Assembly: GCA_905221605.1 (NCBI GenBank)
Contig: CAJNDS010001402.1
Coordinates: forward strand, 600,501-664,500
Length of the DNA stretch: 64,000 nt
Reading direction: 5' to 3'
Source of the DNA: Symbiodinium natans
Taxonomy: Eukaryota > Sar > Dinophyceae > Suessiales > Symbiodiniaceae
Shown here: positions 1 to 11,514 of the stretch, one piece after another
How positions within the stretch are numbered: the first letter of the stretch is position 1
Layout of the letters: each line of letters opens with the position of its first letter
Position numbers and translations under genes: made by a program
Notes under the pieces: model-generated
What the model was told of the DNA's origin: nothing
Seen by the model: the letters and a program-made list of their open reading frames with translations, nothing else
Database searches by the model: none

Positions 1-2298
1 TCTTGGGCCCCTGATCATGATGTCACGAAGTTCTATGTCCCTATAGACCCCTATAGACCCCTAACCCCTAAAGCCTTGACAGCTGCAGAAGCCCAGGAGC
101 CCCCAAAGCCAGCCCCAGGCAAAAGCCGAGTCTCGCAAGCTGCCGGGCCCCCTGCAATCCCAGCAAGTTGCAAGGGGTTGACAGTGGAGCACATAAACAG
201 TATATACGCTACATATTGATATGACAGCCCTTTAATGTCATATAGAAGATCTGATATTTTTGCGGGGGCTTAGCATTCGGCGGACAGGACGTCAACCTTA
301 ATAAGCTATCTTGGAGGTGTGAATTGCTGACCCATTGAAGCGCCATATGCTACACGATACAGAACTTAGGGTTTGCTTAGATTGAAACCCTGTATCTTGA
401 AACACACCTCAAAGGCTGGCAATATTGCACAGCTCGAGAGTATATAACGGCTGTAAGGCTATTACGGCTGTTAGGGCTTCGGGACTCTGACGCGCATCTC
501 TCGTTGGGTTGCAATGTTAACTCCATGTAGACGTCGTGTCGCACGACAGGGCCCAGAGCCCCTTGGCTAAAGGACTGGAGCCCAGAAAAACCTTCCATCA
601 TGTACATCGGGTATTCATAACAGGGAGTAGCAGCAACTATCGGTATCCTGATCCCTTTGTGTCGGGCTCATGTAGTCTCTAGAGATCAGAGATGGTTTCA
701 TCAGGTATGGTGACGAGACGACAGAGGAGGACCATGAGTCGGGCCCTCATGTTCGCAACTTTGTTGCCTCTGCAGCATGTGCGGAACAAGTTACCCCATA
801 CTTCATTTGCTCAGCACAGATCTGGGTTTCGTGGGGGTTTGGGTGTTCATTCTTGAGAAAGCTCTTTCCCATGCATCGGCTTGGGAGTCGCAACCGAAGT
901 CCCGCGATCTTCTGAACACTGCTGAATATCCAGACTCCCTTGTTACCTCTGCTCAGGGTGCAGCCAGGTGCGCCCATCTATCAGCAGCAGCTGAAACCCA
1001 ACCTGCCACTCCTCCACCAAACTAACTGATTGCTCGCAGTGCTCTAGATCTGTAAGAGCGCCTTCTACCACTACATCTGAAGGAAGTCCTCAGAATCAGG
1101 CCTCTGCACTGATGAACTGACACTTGTTTGCTTTCACTGCAGGTTCGACCCTCGTCCGCGAAGTTTGGCGCTCGGCAATGTCAGCGTGAGCCTAGTATTC
1201 CAGATCCATCACGGGCCGGTCACACGAAAGGGCACTGCAGATTTGACAGTTTTGATGCTTATAGGGTTTGTGGGACGCCCCTGCATATCACATGCACCTG
1301 CGCCCCAAGCCCTGAAGCCTACGTCACATCCCAGTCGTCCTCGTGGGCACGGGGGGTGAGGCCTGGCCCTCACGGCCGAGAAGCGATACTGGTGCCTACA
1401 CAGAAGCGCTGCATGTGGAAATTCAGGAGGAGTTGTTGCTCAAGCGGGGCTAACTTCAGGTACAGGTTTGCAATCGTCACCGTCACGATTTTGTTATTCT
1501 GTTGAGCCATGTCAAGAGGCTTTCGTTCAGGTGGACAGGATGGCAATCATAGCGTATGTTTCAAGCACCAAAGATATACCTGGTCATGCACGATACACGG
1601 TGGAACTCCAATGCGTTGTAGCCTGACGTAGTTCACTCACTTAGCAAATGGGAGAAGGTGTGCTCATTGGAAGCCAGGGTCACTCCAAAGACATGAGAGG
1701 CAAGGGACTATGGTTTGAACGCAACTGAGAATGCGGTGTTTCTTGCGGGGCTTATGGTAGTAATGGTAGGTAGCATGCACAGATCCAGAACTCATTTTCC
1801 ATTGACACACACACACATAGTATGATCTCGCGCTACTTCCTGAAAGGTACAACGCCCCGTCTACCACCACGACGGAAGGGTTGCAGCTTGGGGCTGAGGG
1901 CAAGGACACAAAGATTTTGTTATTTTTGCTGCATGAGATTGACTGACGTCTACTGGCGCGCTGCTTGAAGCTTCTGAAGCAACTTTCATATTTGCCGAGC
2001 CGACGTTCAGTTTAATGCGTGATTGTTGCTCAACTGGTGTGTTCGTGCCGGTGATGCTTGCCCCACAGGTCAGTGACGCAGGGCCTGAAAAGCAACTCCC
2101 TGATCTGCGTGGCAAGGGGCCCAGGATGAGCTTGGGGAAGATAGCTCTCTGGGCTGGACAAGTCTTGTACACTTCTTGGCCTGCGGCCTGCGCATGGACT
2201 TGAACGAGTCGTGCTCAGGTTCCTGTAGCACAGGTCCAGGAGGTTCCAGGTCAAGGGTGTCGGCTGCGGGGTCAGAATTGATTTCGGGTCTACAGGGC
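1..2298. other. Mostly non-coding left flank
   Basis: Decayed telomere-like runs at 40-75. A Pro/Ala-rich open segment at about 81-165 (AEAQEPPKPAPGKSRVSQAA) and one after TTTCACTGCAG at 1143 (LALGNVSVSLVFQIHHGPV) could be exons of an upstream gene; neither can be confirmed. Confidence 0.3.
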
Positions 2299-2395
2299 CG
2301 CGCTGAAGAATCTACAGTCCGAAATGCTAGCAGGAATGCTCGTGGAAATGCCCGAGCCTGCGCAGAACGCTAATGCCATGAAGCTGCTTTCCTGA
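2299..2395 (+). CDS. Candidate exon, unrecognised helical peptide
   Basis: After GGGTCTACAG the frame contains KNLQSEMLAGMLVEMPEPA and NANAMKLLS before TGA, with protein-like composition. It has no family match and is not needed by the ZnT9-like gene, so it may belong to another transcript. Frame chosen by eye. Confidence 0.35.
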
Positions 2396-2757
2396 TGTCG
2401 CATAGGCCACTTCTCCAAGTCCGAAGCCAAACACAACAAAGCACAAAGTCTTCACAAAACGTCATGCATTACACAGCACATTGACCCTTAACATCAAAAT
2501 CCGAGAGCAAGCGCCTGAAGTGCTTCGCTAGGTCAAGGGCAGCATTTGGGCTGGCACCGGTTCTCACGCAATGTTCGCCGACTGGTCCGGTTCCCTGCTT
2601 GAGGGTTACGGTTAGGGTTTGTAAAAGCTTCTTTCGTCGGGAGTTTGACATGTCGCTTGGCCTCGATGTGTGACATGTTTGTCTTTTTTGTGCGATGGTT
2701 TTGTGTTTCTGGCAAGCGAGGAGCTTGATGTTTTGTTTGTCTCTCACGTGACACCAG

Positions 2758-2815
2758 GATGCATAGCATTGCGGACGTGGCGAACTATGGCTGCCTGACA
2801 GCACTGCGGTCCCAG
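2758..2815 (+). CDS. ZnT9-like exon with the HSIADVANYG metal-site helix
   Basis: The acceptor ACACCAG precedes G-ATG-CAT. The frame reads MHSIADVANYGCLTALRS, matching the CDF helix motif HSxxD..N (zinc-site His and Asp). The 3' edge is uncertain: GT at 2808 or a phase-0 end near 2815. The in-frame ATG at 2759 is probably internal, because the family has another membrane helix before it. Confidence 0.55.
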
Positions 2816-2916
2816 CAACCCTTTTTCAATCCGACAAAGACCCTCTGAGATCCTTTAAGCTTTCAAGTGCCATCTGTGTTCTGAAACTTGTTGCGCCGCG
2901 GTTCTCTTTTCTCAGG

Positions 2917-2984
2917 TTGCTGCCTTCTGGGGTTTGCAGAAGCTTTCTAACGCCGAGACTGAACTTGCGTTGGCGCTGTCGTGA
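2917..2984 (+). CDS. Candidate exon VAAFWGLQKLSNAETELALA
   Basis: A good acceptor (GGTTCTCTTTTCTCAG) precedes 22 open codons, VAAFWGLQKLSNAETELALA; TGA or donor TC|GTGAAG follows. It lies between two ZnT9-like exons but fits neither, and is not recognised. Confidence 0.4.
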
Positions 2985-3420
2985 AGCCAAGGCTTCAGCA
3001 AGTCAAAACCCCTTAACCCTTAACCCCTGAACCCTTAGCCCCTTATCCCCTGAACCCCCCCAATGCCCCTAAACCCCTTAATAACCCCTGAACCCCAAAA
3101 GCCCCTCAACCCACCCTTAAGCCCAAGTCCCCAACATCACTGAGGCTACCGACTCATGGAGCTGAACCGCTCAGCCAGGCTGTTTGCTTCGGGTCCTCGT
3201 TTTTTTCGGGCTTGGGCGAAGCTTGGGGCTTACATGGCTCATTGCTTTTGGAGTTTATAGGGGGGGTTGGGGTTTACAGCAGGCTTCGAGTGAACTACTT
3301 GGTGGCTCATGGCTGTTTTTGGGCCGGGGCGGGGGCAGTGTCTCAGCTGATCCGAGCGGTCCATCACACAACCGAGCGCTGACTCCTTCTCCCTTCACCT
3401 GGCCCTCAACCATGACACTG

Positions 3421-3450
3421 TAAACCCTAAACCCTAAACCCTAAACCCCC
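3421..3450. repeat. CCCTAAA array
   Basis: About four tandem units, 84 nt before the HPYGYAP exon. Confidence 0.9.
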
Positions 3451-3533
3451 CTTACTTAGTCGTCACCCTGAACCATATATGCCCGACTTTCGGCCTGGCG
3501 CACATCCCTCCTCTTCAAACCCGCAATCAACAG

Positions 3534-3586
3534 CACATTGGGAAGAGGACGCGAGATGTTCAGCATCCTTACGGCTATGCACCTCT
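3534..3586 (+). CDS. ZnT9-like exon with HPYGYAP
   Basis: After acceptor CAATCAACAG the frame reads HIGKRTRDVQHPYGYAP. HPYGxG/A directly follows the HSxAD helix in SLC30A9 relatives. The donor is CT|GTGCCT, phase 2. The preceding CCCTAAA array ends 84 nt upstream. Confidence 0.6.
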
Positions 3587-3829
3587 GTGCCTGACTGAGC
3601 TTGGCCGCGAGTCTGATTCATGGTTCTGGCGGAAGGCCTAACAAGTAAATACGGTGCTACGCGCGTACCCGAGTGAAGGTTATGTCGTTGAGTTAGGCAA
3701 GCTACCTTGTTCCTGAGTGTCTGATCTTACGGCTACCACTTGTGGGGCTTCGATGGTTGGAGGGTCGCAAGTCGTCCTGCGAGTCTGTCGGCCAGAGCGT
3801 GGGTCACAGCAGCCCACCCTTGGGACATC

Positions 3830-3860
3830 CCTAAACCCTAAACCCTAAACCCTAAACCCT
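3830..3860. repeat. CCCTAAA array
   Basis: Four units with exact 7-bp period. Confidence 0.9.
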
Positions 3861-4194
3861 TGGAGAACTTCGATTTGTGGCCAGTCCGAGGCTCATGGGC
3901 TTAAGATGGCTTTGGGGGGTGTTCCGACGGAACAGAGCCGCAAACATGTGGACCTCTCTCCCTGTGAGCTTGTGACATGGGCTTGGTAGCATGGAGGCTA
4001 CAATGCGGCGGCGTAAACTTTGAAAAGCCGAGGCTTCCAACCCCCAACCCCCTAAATGCTAAACACTACATAAAGACCCTAAAGCTTGAGCTGCAAACTC
4101 CTAAAGCCGTAACCAAAATCAGCTGGGCAAACTGGTGTTTAGTCCCTCAGCGCTGCAGGGCGAGACTGCCAATTGATTCTCTTGGGCATCTGAG

Positions 4195-4215
4195 GCGGTA
4201 CATCACAGCCGACAG
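4195..4215 (+). CDS. Probable ZnT9-like micro-exon (L)RYITA
   Basis: A 21-nt candidate exon after CATCTGAG. Joined to the phase-2 end of the previous exon it gives HPYGYAPLRYITA, comparable to HPYGF..MRYISSL in the animal protein. The donor is AG|GTCATT. The last codons (DR) do not fit the family well, so the end may be at 4210. Confidence 0.4.
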
Positions 4216-4805
4216 GTCATTTGTGCAGCTTGGCTGGGTTGCTTTGGGATTTGGGGCAGGGTTCAGGCTTTACTTGTTAAATGGGATGTTGTGTGTGCTT
4301 GTCATAGGATACACCCTTAAACCGCAAACCCACAAGTCCTTGCAACTTGACTTGAGGGCTTGGGCACCTTCTGCACTCCGGACTGCCCGACCACGCCAGC
4401 ATGCCCGACCATTCCCACGCGTACTGCAGCAACTACAGAACTTCGAGCACAACCCAAGCACACCAAAGCCTTCCCCCGCCTCAAGCAACCACAACACAGC
4501 ATAGCAAGAACTCATAGATCACAAGCAGCCAAAGACCTTGCTGTAAGGTTTCTTTTCTTCGTCGGCGGAGTGCGCAGCCTCAGCTGTAAAGCTCATGGTA
4601 GGGTGAGCTGTTCGGGTTGAATTGGAGTTGAGGTTAAGGGTGCCCCTCTAATTAAGCCCTACAGCTTGGGAGCTCAGTGTATGCTGACAGCTCTGTCGAC
4701 GTTGGTTGTTTCCTCTCCCTCTTCTCCTGCCAGCCTCGTTGGTGCTCCAGAGCCTCGACGATGATTACAATGATGACTATCATGACTATTGGCCTTTTCT
4801 GTGTA

Positions 4806-4812
4806 TATATAT

Positions 4813-4845
<33 letters not shown>

Positions 4846-4852
4846 AACGGTA
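4806..4852. repeat. TA/CATATA microsatellite
   Basis: (TA)n followed by five CATATA units. Confidence 0.9.
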
Positions 4853-5394
4853 GAAACAGAATTTACTTGGTTTTCCAAAAACCATAATCCCCGAGAACAG
4901 AGGGTTGGACAAGTGGCCAGAAGGCAGAGCCCCAAGTATACCAACCCTGTCCGATACGACTCTAGACCTCAAACCTCAACTGCACGCCCATCAGCTCCAT
5001 CCGCTCCAAAATGTTGCCACCTCTAAATTCACCAAAACCTCTATGCACCGAGATTTATCCGCTGGGGATCGGCTTCCGTGCCGCTTGAGCTGCACGAGCT
5101 AACACAACAGGGGGTGGTTTCGGGCTGAAGGCTTCAAGGGTTGTAAGGTTTTCTGTGCTCAGAGTTTGAGGGCTTAGAGTGCATGATCCGAGCTTGCGGC
5201 AGGGTTTTCGGTTCACTCAGGGCCTCTACCTTCAACCCCGAAACTGGGGCTCCCCTTGCCTGCTAAAGCTGCTAAAGACCCTGAAACCTCCAGTTAAGCT
5301 TATGCCCAGCACTAAAGCCTGACACCACAAGCTATCATGCATCGACACCTTAAACCCCGCCCAAGCCCCTCCCGCCGAAGAAATCCAGACGACT

Positions 5395-5427
5395 AACCCT
5401 AAATCCTAAACCCTAAACCCTAAATCC
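5395..5427. repeat. CCCTAAA array
   Basis: Four to five units, one with a T substitution, just before a candidate exon. Confidence 0.88.
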
Positions 5428-5508
5428 ACACTTCTGAGGAGCTTTGGGAGGCGGTCGGTGCCGGGATCAGGCCATGCGCCTGGTTGTCCAGTGCACATGC
5501 TTCGAGTA
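5428..5508 (+). CDS. Candidate exon directly after a CCCTAAA array
   Basis: Open frame TSEELWEAVGAGIRPCAWL begins a few bases after the array at 5395-5427. There is no family match. Reported because of its position and composition. Confidence 0.3.
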
Positions 5509-6962
5509 GCTACCCGTACCTGAATCCCCAGAGGACCCACGACAGTTGCTTGTCCCTCCAAGGGGTTTTGGGCTCAGGGTGCAATAAGAATGGCCTGTAA
5601 TCCTGCCATAGAAGGAATGCATATTGGCAATTGTTATGGATCAGGCCAGGTACAGTATCATTAAAGAAAGGATTGCAGAGGACGTGCTTCAAAATAATTT
5701 TGCACCAGATACACGCGTGATTGACTTGTTTGCTTGTAGCTGCGCAAAGCAGCAACAGCCGGAGCCTCTCATATGTTGTAAGCTGCGGAATTGTGCTCAG
5801 GCTCATGTCCTATCGTTCACACACCGGTGCCTCAAGTGAACCCTAAGCAACACCGATGGCCACACAAACAGCAGAAACTGGAACCTGACAGACTTGGAAT
5901 AGGTTTTCCAAGTGATTGGCTTCTAGCTTCCGCTTGCAAGAATGCGCTTGAATGCCTTGAGCTCTTCATCCCCCGAAGCCCACAACATACACACACACAG
6001 CCAGGGTGGGCGATCACCTAGCATTGCTTGCGCCGGGGCCCTGTGTTCATGCGCTTGGGCTTTTCACAGTTCAGGGTTAGTCCGGGCTCGTAAGCTGCTC
6101 ATAGGAGATTGCTGCGAAGGCTCTGAAGGATGACCACAATGCGATCATGTGGGACGCGGAGCTACATGTCTGCTCGGTTTTAAGCTCCAGGAACCCTGAG
6201 CAAAGATTAAATGAAGGTTGCCGTAAATGCTACCCCCTACCAGGACCAGTAACCATGTACTTACGAACGAACCGGCCACTCGCAACCACCAGCCTCGTTA
6301 ACTCCCGAACCTTACAACTTTGACCCTGAATCCTAGATTTCTTCAACCCCTTCACAAAAAGGAGGAGCCCCCCTAATGCTAGGACGCTTGCTTTGAAAAC
6401 CCCTTCTCTCTCTCCGACACTCCCTTTCACATGTCAGGCCGGCCGCTGTCTTTCTCTTCAGCGCAGTCATGGAAGGCCCCAAGCCCGACCCGAGACCCCT
6501 AAACCTAAACATCTAGGCTCTGAATCCAAAATGCCCCTTACGGATTCCTGACTTGATGCAACAGAACCAACTATCCACTGGGCATTCTTGTGAATTGAGG
6601 GTTGAACCGACGATCGACTCAGACCTGATTGCAGTCGAATCTGCACGTGACCTAGAGATGAGTCTAAACAAAAAGCCCAAAACCCTAGGCCCCGCACCGG
6701 AAAACCCTCGAAGTAAAAGCACGCAGGTGCTGCAGTACGAGCGGCGTGCCCTTGGGATAGATCGAGGAGCCTGGGGGCTACCTGCCGCAAACCCTCTGGG
6801 ACGAAATGATCCCCTCCCCCCTGCAATTTGGGATCCTTGATACTACCCTCAGTTGCAAATATACAGAAGTATGTGGACCATAAAACTTGGAGTGTTCTTT
6901 GAGTCCGCAAGGAGGAACCACAGGGCTTCGATACCAAATCCTGAATACCTACCCTAGACCCT

Positions 6963-7073
6963 GACCTCGAGACCTTTGTCCTAAGCCGCTTGAGCATCCG
7001 GCAGCAGTTGGTTGATGCAGAAACAACGCGCAGCTTTGCCTCCAAGCTCCCGGACACAAATGTCAGCCTATGA
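6963..7073 (+). CDS. Candidate exon DLETFVLSRLSIRQQL, unrecognised
   Basis: 36 open codons (DLETFVLSRLSIRQQL, then VDAETTRSFASKLPDTN) ending in TGA. It has a protein-like residue mix unlike its surroundings, lies in a ZnT9 intron, and has no assigned family. Confidence 0.4.
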   Translation, partial: DLETFVLSRLSIRQQLVDAETTRSFASKLPDTNVSL

Positions 7074-7447
7074 CGCTGAAGCGCATAAGCCCTAAACTGA
7101 GGTCTAGACCCTTGCAATTGCCAGGTCTTCTATTCAGAGATTCGTGTGTGGAGCAGAAAGGGTCTAGGGAGTCTAGGGTTCAGAGTTAATTTCCTGGGCT
7201 TTGGAGTACTATGCTTTAATACCATTTTTGCTTTTGGGTTCCCACTATAGCTACTCATACCTAAAAAGTATATACTTTTTGTCCTGGGTCTACTCCAGAG
7301 GTAGGTTTCAGACTGCAGAAGGCTTAGCTCGGGTCGTTAGATCATGAAAGCTTGCTAGCCTTCCTTATCTTCAAGATCATGAAGCATAGTGGCATATGGT
7401 TTGATTGGGGTTTGGTGCCTTCTTTCTCTCTTCGGTTGCGGCGTCAG

Positions 7448-7484
7448 GTACACAGAGATCCTCTCCCAGGCGCACCGGGAGCAG
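7448..7484 (+). CDS. ZnT9-like exon YTEILSQAHREQ
   Basis: The acceptor is GGCGTCAG and the donor CAG|GTCGGT, phase 0. It reads YTEILSQAHREQ, which fits the basic helix before the KYLREGRD segment of the next exon (family: VNELRRNARAKG..FYKY). A G-rich, TTTAGGG-like intron stretch follows at 7525-7640. Confidence 0.5.
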
Positions 7485-8597
7485 GTCGGTGCTGCTCGCA
7501 CCAGGCCCTAGGGCTTTGAGTTGTGATTAGGGGTTTAAGGGTCTTGCGGCGTTGGGGTTTTAGGATTTTGGGGGGTTAGGCTTTTGGGTTTTGAGGTATT
7601 TAGGGTTTTTTGGGTTTAGGGTTTAGAGCGGGGGAGGGGTTTGGGGTTAGGGCAGTGCTTTATGAGGATGAGGGGTATCTTGCTGGGGCTGATCGTGCCC
7701 AAGCAATGAATCCAATATAGTGGCTGGCCAGGGCAGTTGCAACAATGTTGGCGTTCATACAAGCTACACCTTCTCTTCGCCTTTATCTGCCCATAGCTGT
7801 GCTTCGCACAAGGTAGTCGGCCATGGCCAAAGAGTAGCTCGGCATACCATGCCAGGCAGGCAGATGCGGCGGAAGACATCTCGACCGTGTCGACAGGACG
7901 CAAGGTGCCGAGCCCTGCGCACACCTCATAATTTACCCGATTTACCCCGACCCTGGGGCCTTGGCTCTTTGTGGTTGCAGGCTTTGGGGTTGCCCAGCAA
8001 ATTTTATTGGTCTAAAGAACAAACACCGCCGGCCATGTGGACATGCGCTTCAAGCGTTTACCAACCTCACCATGGAACAGGCTTGCGTCCACAGAGATAC
8101 TGATAGTGGAGCTTTTCACTGTCAACGTGATTTCATCAAGCGAGTCGGGTTTATAAGCCGTGGTGTCCGGAGAGACGTAGCATTGACATGCATGGCTGCT
8201 ACTGTTGACTGCATGTGGGCGAGTCGACAATGAGAATGAGCCTGTTCAGGGTATAAGTGTGCCCAAGTGAGTGAGTGGGGGGGGGGGGTGGGGGGGCGTT
8301 GTGCTTGATGCTCTTGAAGGCTGGTTCTCGCTTTCTCTCTCCTGTTGATGATTTTCATCGATGCTCCGTGGGATACTTTGTCCCCGTGGCGGTGGGTGGC
8401 GGGTGGGTGCTCGGGATGCTAAGCTTTCGTTGGCCGGGCTCCTTCCTTCGCTGTAAGTTTCCTGGTTGTCAGGTCTGACGCCCCCGGGAAAGCTAAGGAC
8501 ATGATTTCCTTTTGTGTCGTCTGCAACAAGGGCGTAGGCACGCACGACTTTCTACTACTCAACGTTACAGAAGTATTGGCCCTTTGGTGCCTTGCAG

Positions 8598-8640
8598 GTG
8601 TTCAAGTACCTGCGCGAAGGTCGGGATGCAGCGTGCCCAG
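8598..8640 (+). CDS. ZnT9-like exon VFKYLREGRDAACP
   Basis: A 43-nt exon with acceptor GGTGCCTTGCAG and GC donor CCCAG|GCTTTT, phase 1. It reads VFKYLREGRDAACP, equivalent to the FYKYVMQGRDP segment of animal ZnT9. The remaining G joins CC of the next exon as Ala. Confidence 0.72.
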
Positions 8641-9092
8641 GCTTTTGATCGGGGTTGCACTTGAGCCCAGAAACCCTAAGGCCAAACCATGACATGGGTC
8701 TGAGGTGATGTCTACGGCCACCTTCACCGAGGCATGGTTTTCAGGTTTTGAGGGCTTCGGGTTTAGGGTTTTTGGGGGTTAGGATGCAAACTTGAAACCC
8801 GAGAGTCTTTAAGTGCCAGTAGATGTCAACGATTCAATTGGCAGTTGGAGGGCTTGTAGCTTCTGATTCTGCGAGGCTGAGAAGTTCCCCGAGCCATTAA
8901 CGGCGTACTCGTAGGGTCAAGTGTCCTGTGGCAACCCGAAACCGCAAGCTTAGAATCCACACCCTCAAGAATGCTGGTCCCAACAACCCTTATAGCATCA
9001 ATAGTATAATAAGCCTAACCCCTCCAAAAACTCGCAAGCCTCTGCGGCGCCTGGGGCTACAGGGGGCCGAGACTAGGGTCGAACCCGGCCCA

Positions 9093-9167
9093 GGCCCTCA
9101 GTGGCGTCCTCTCCTCCGGAGTGGGGCTCGTTGGCCGCTCGGCCGCCATTTCGGAGCTGCGCCAGGG
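9093..9167 (+). CDS. Candidate exon ALSGVLSSGVGLVGRSAA
   Basis: After CGGCCCAG, 25 open codons ALSGVLSSGVGLVGRSAA + ISELRQG; donor GG|GTTGTT. It lies in the intron between KYLREGRD and LLED, where the ZnT9-like protein needs nothing, so it is orphan or spurious. Confidence 0.3.
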
Positions 9168-9900
9168 TTGTTAAAAGGGGGTGGGGCCCCTAAAAGGAGA
9201 ATAAGGGCCCCTTACATAGGCTACGTCCTCGAGTATGGGAACTTGTGCCTTGCAATCAACCCTGCACCTCAATTAAACCTGAGGGGAGGCTTGGTTTTCA
9301 GCTGTTTTGCGGGGTGTTGATGTGGCTTTGGCAATTGGGCCAAGCCCTTTTCGACTGCCTGTGTGCTGGAGGTTTTGAAGAGCACCTTTGGGGTTTGCGA
9401 GCTTGTACGGTGCACGGCAGCTGCAGTTTTGGGCTTTGAGGTTGACCCAGAAGCCCTAAGCCCCAACTCCTGGCGGTCCTAGCTGGAGGCCCACGGGCTC
9501 CTTCCCTCGAAGTCCAGCAGCCCCAAGAAATTTTTTCAACCTGTCATGTCATGCCTGCGGTCACTTCCTAAAACGTGTGGAGCTTGGATACTCCTCTGCG
9601 AAAGACGCACGCTGTACAGGAGACACCACTGGCATGACACGTGTACGGCGCCCTTACAATAAGGACCCCAAAAGGGACCCTAATTTGAGAACTACCCACA
9701 GGAGTACCTAGAAAGTAACTCCCAAGCCCTCACCAGAATACGCGAAGAAGCCCTGTTGGAGGCCTGGGATTGTCCTACCACCTTCAGAGTGGTGTACCGG
9801 CCACTTGTCTTATGGAATCGAGGTGCGAGTTGTCGATTTCTTCTTGTGTTGGGGGGGGGGGATGGGACCGGGGGCTGAGAGGTTCCATTCAGATCCCTAA

Positions 9901-9962
9901 ACTCTAGACTCTAAACCCTAAGCCCTAAACCCTAAACCCTAGAAACCCTAAACCCTAAACCC
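9901..9962. repeat. CCCTAAA array upstream of the LLED exon
   Basis: Eight partly mutated units ending 13 nt before the exon. Confidence 0.9.
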
Positions 9963-9975
9963 AAATCTTCCGTAG

Positions 9976-10075
9976 CCCCACATGACATGGTTCACCCACG
10001 CACCCTTCTCGAGGATGTCGTGGCCTCTATCTGCATGGCATCGATCGCCTCGGCCCTGAAGTCACACTGGCTGGA
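9976..10075 (+). CDS. ZnT9-like exon with LLEDVVASICMASIAS membrane helix
   Basis: After acceptor CTTCCGTAG (13 nt after a CCCTAAA array) the frame reads PHDMVHPRTLLEDVVAS, then a membrane helix ICMASIASAL. LLED(x)A is a hallmark of this CDF subgroup, where the acidic residues contribute to metal transport. The end is uncertain: GC at 10076 (GA|GCTAGG) or GT inside the TTTAGGG array that begins immediately after. Confidence 0.7.
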
Positions 10076-10077
10076 GC

Positions 10078-10168
10078 TAGGGTTTAGGGTTTAGGGTTTA
10101 GGGTTTTAGGGTTCAGGGTTTAGGGTTTAGGGCTTAGGGCTTAGGGTTTAGGGCTTAGGGTTTAGGGA
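10078..10168. repeat. TTTAGGG array downstream of the LLED exon
   Basis: About 13 units with C-for-T and insertion variants, starting within the donor region of the exon. Confidence 0.9.
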
Positions 10169-10289
10169 GTTGAGTGTGGGCAAGCAGCTCAAATCCAGTC
10201 ATGTCTCGACATGACGGGGGTATGTTGGAACCGTAAGGCAGATCACCCCCCCTCCCCTGTTTGAGAGTCTGGTGTACAATGTGGCATCC

Positions 10290-10365
10290 TGAGCCCTAAA
10301 CTCCCTTAAACTCCCTAAGCCCTAAACTCCCTAAACTCCCTAAACCCTAAACTCCCTAAACCCCA
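10290..10365. repeat. Variant telomere-like array (CCCTAAACT)
   Basis: A nine-base variant unit repeated about eight times with CCCTAAGCC mixed in. Confidence 0.8.
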
Positions 10366-11039
10366 AACCTGACGAAGGTCAGTTGTGTCAGCGTTTTCCT
10401 CTTGCAGAAAAGCTTGTCACTCAGAGTCCGGGAGGGCATAGGAATTGGGGTTCAGAATTCTGGTTCCAGGGCAGCGAGGTTGGTCCCCATGTATCGTGCA
10501 GTTTCCACGATGGGTCGCAGCAGTTCTGGTGATAGAGCCCCCCCCCCCCAGGTGCGACTACTTCGAACGCAGAGTTGTTGCGGTACAAGCGTTGAGGATC
10601 GGGCCGGTGGGGTTTAAATGATTTAAATTTTTGAAAGCCGGTCTTGCAGAACCTTGCAGCGTGACATCTGCCATGTCCATCCTAAACCCAAGTTCCTATA
10701 CCATCCTAAACCCAATACAAACCCTAAACGCCTAAGCCGAAGTCCGTAAAGCATTCTAGAACCCTGTTCCCCTAAACCCTGAAACCCCGCGAAGCCTTAA
10801 GCGTCATAAAGCCCCAGCCAACCCCATCAAGCATCCTAAAGCCCCACACCGCCAAGACCTGACCTCTAAACTCTAAACCCTGCACCCCGTAGAACCCCCA
10901 AACCTTACATCTATAAACCCCACAAATCCTCAAACCATAAGTCTGGAACCCACACCTAAGTATCCTTAGTAGCTGAGTGAGTACACTTTTTTGGGGGGCT
11001 TATGAACTCAGCAACTAAGTATCCTAAAACTCTCCACAG

Positions 11040-11057
11040 GTGGAAACGCCTTGCTCG
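11040..11057 (+). CDS. Possible ZnT9-like micro-exon (GNALLG)
   Basis: An 18-nt candidate between acceptor CTCCACAG and donor CTCG|GTGAGA. It reads GNALLG, like N(T)EALLGRS after the last membrane helix in the family. It is very short, so it rests on the donor, the order and the motif only. Confidence 0.35.
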
Positions 11058-11099
11058 GTGAGACTCTTCCTCGCTGGAGGGTGAAGGCCGGAATATCTT

Positions 11100-11124
11100 T
11101 AGGGTTTAGGGTTTAGGGTTTTGG
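11100..11124. repeat. TTTAGGG array
   Basis: Three units, 43 nt after the GNALLG micro-exon. Confidence 0.85.
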
Positions 11125-11194
11125 GCTTTTCGGGTGTTGGAGCGGCTTTCATACCGGTGTGGTGTCGGTGATCCACCTCTCCTTGACCTGCCAG

Positions 11195-11233
11195 GCCCTC
11201 ATCGACAAGCTGGAGGCTCACGTCGCCGTCAGG
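11195..11233 (+). CDS. ZnT9-like exon ALIDKLEAHVAV
   Basis: The acceptor CTCCTTGACCTGCCAG precedes the frame ALIDKLEAHVAVR; the donor is GC (AGG|GCCTCA), phase 0. It corresponds to the LTELLENDPSVRA helix at the start of the cytosolic domain. Confidence 0.75.
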
Positions 11234-11396
11234 GCCTCAAGCCTGAACACACCAAAACACATGGCTCTGACGTGTTTCTGCTCGACGAGCCGACATTAAA
11301 ACACTTTCACGCTTTGCACCTGCTGATTGGAGCTTGCAAGCGTTGGTTCCCACGTTTTAAGCCCTAAGCCCACTGTGCGTCTGGCGCTCGTGCCAG

Positions 11397-11419
11397 GTGG
11401 TCAATGTCTATGACGTGAA
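11397..11419 (+). CDS. ZnT9-like micro-exon VVNVYDVK
   Basis: A 23-nt exon after GTGCCAG. GTGGTCAATGTCTATGACGTGAA joins the next exon's G to give VVNVYDVK (family: AIHDVKA). The intron 11420-11514 is GT-AG, 95 nt. Its sequence also stays open for 30 codons, so an intron-retained reading exists, but the family alignment supports splicing. Confidence 0.72.
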
Positions 11420-11514
11420 GTTCGGTGCCCAGCGACAATTCTGTTTTGGCATCTTCCCTCATGAACACGACGACATTGCGACCACCGCTGGCTTGGTGAC
11501 CTGCGGCTCTTGAG

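Noticed and set aside
6467-7117. 216-codon open frame on the minus strand
   Set aside because: Mixed, low-information residues, no motif, and the + strand has a better coding-like segment at 6963. Treated as chance in GC-rich DNA.
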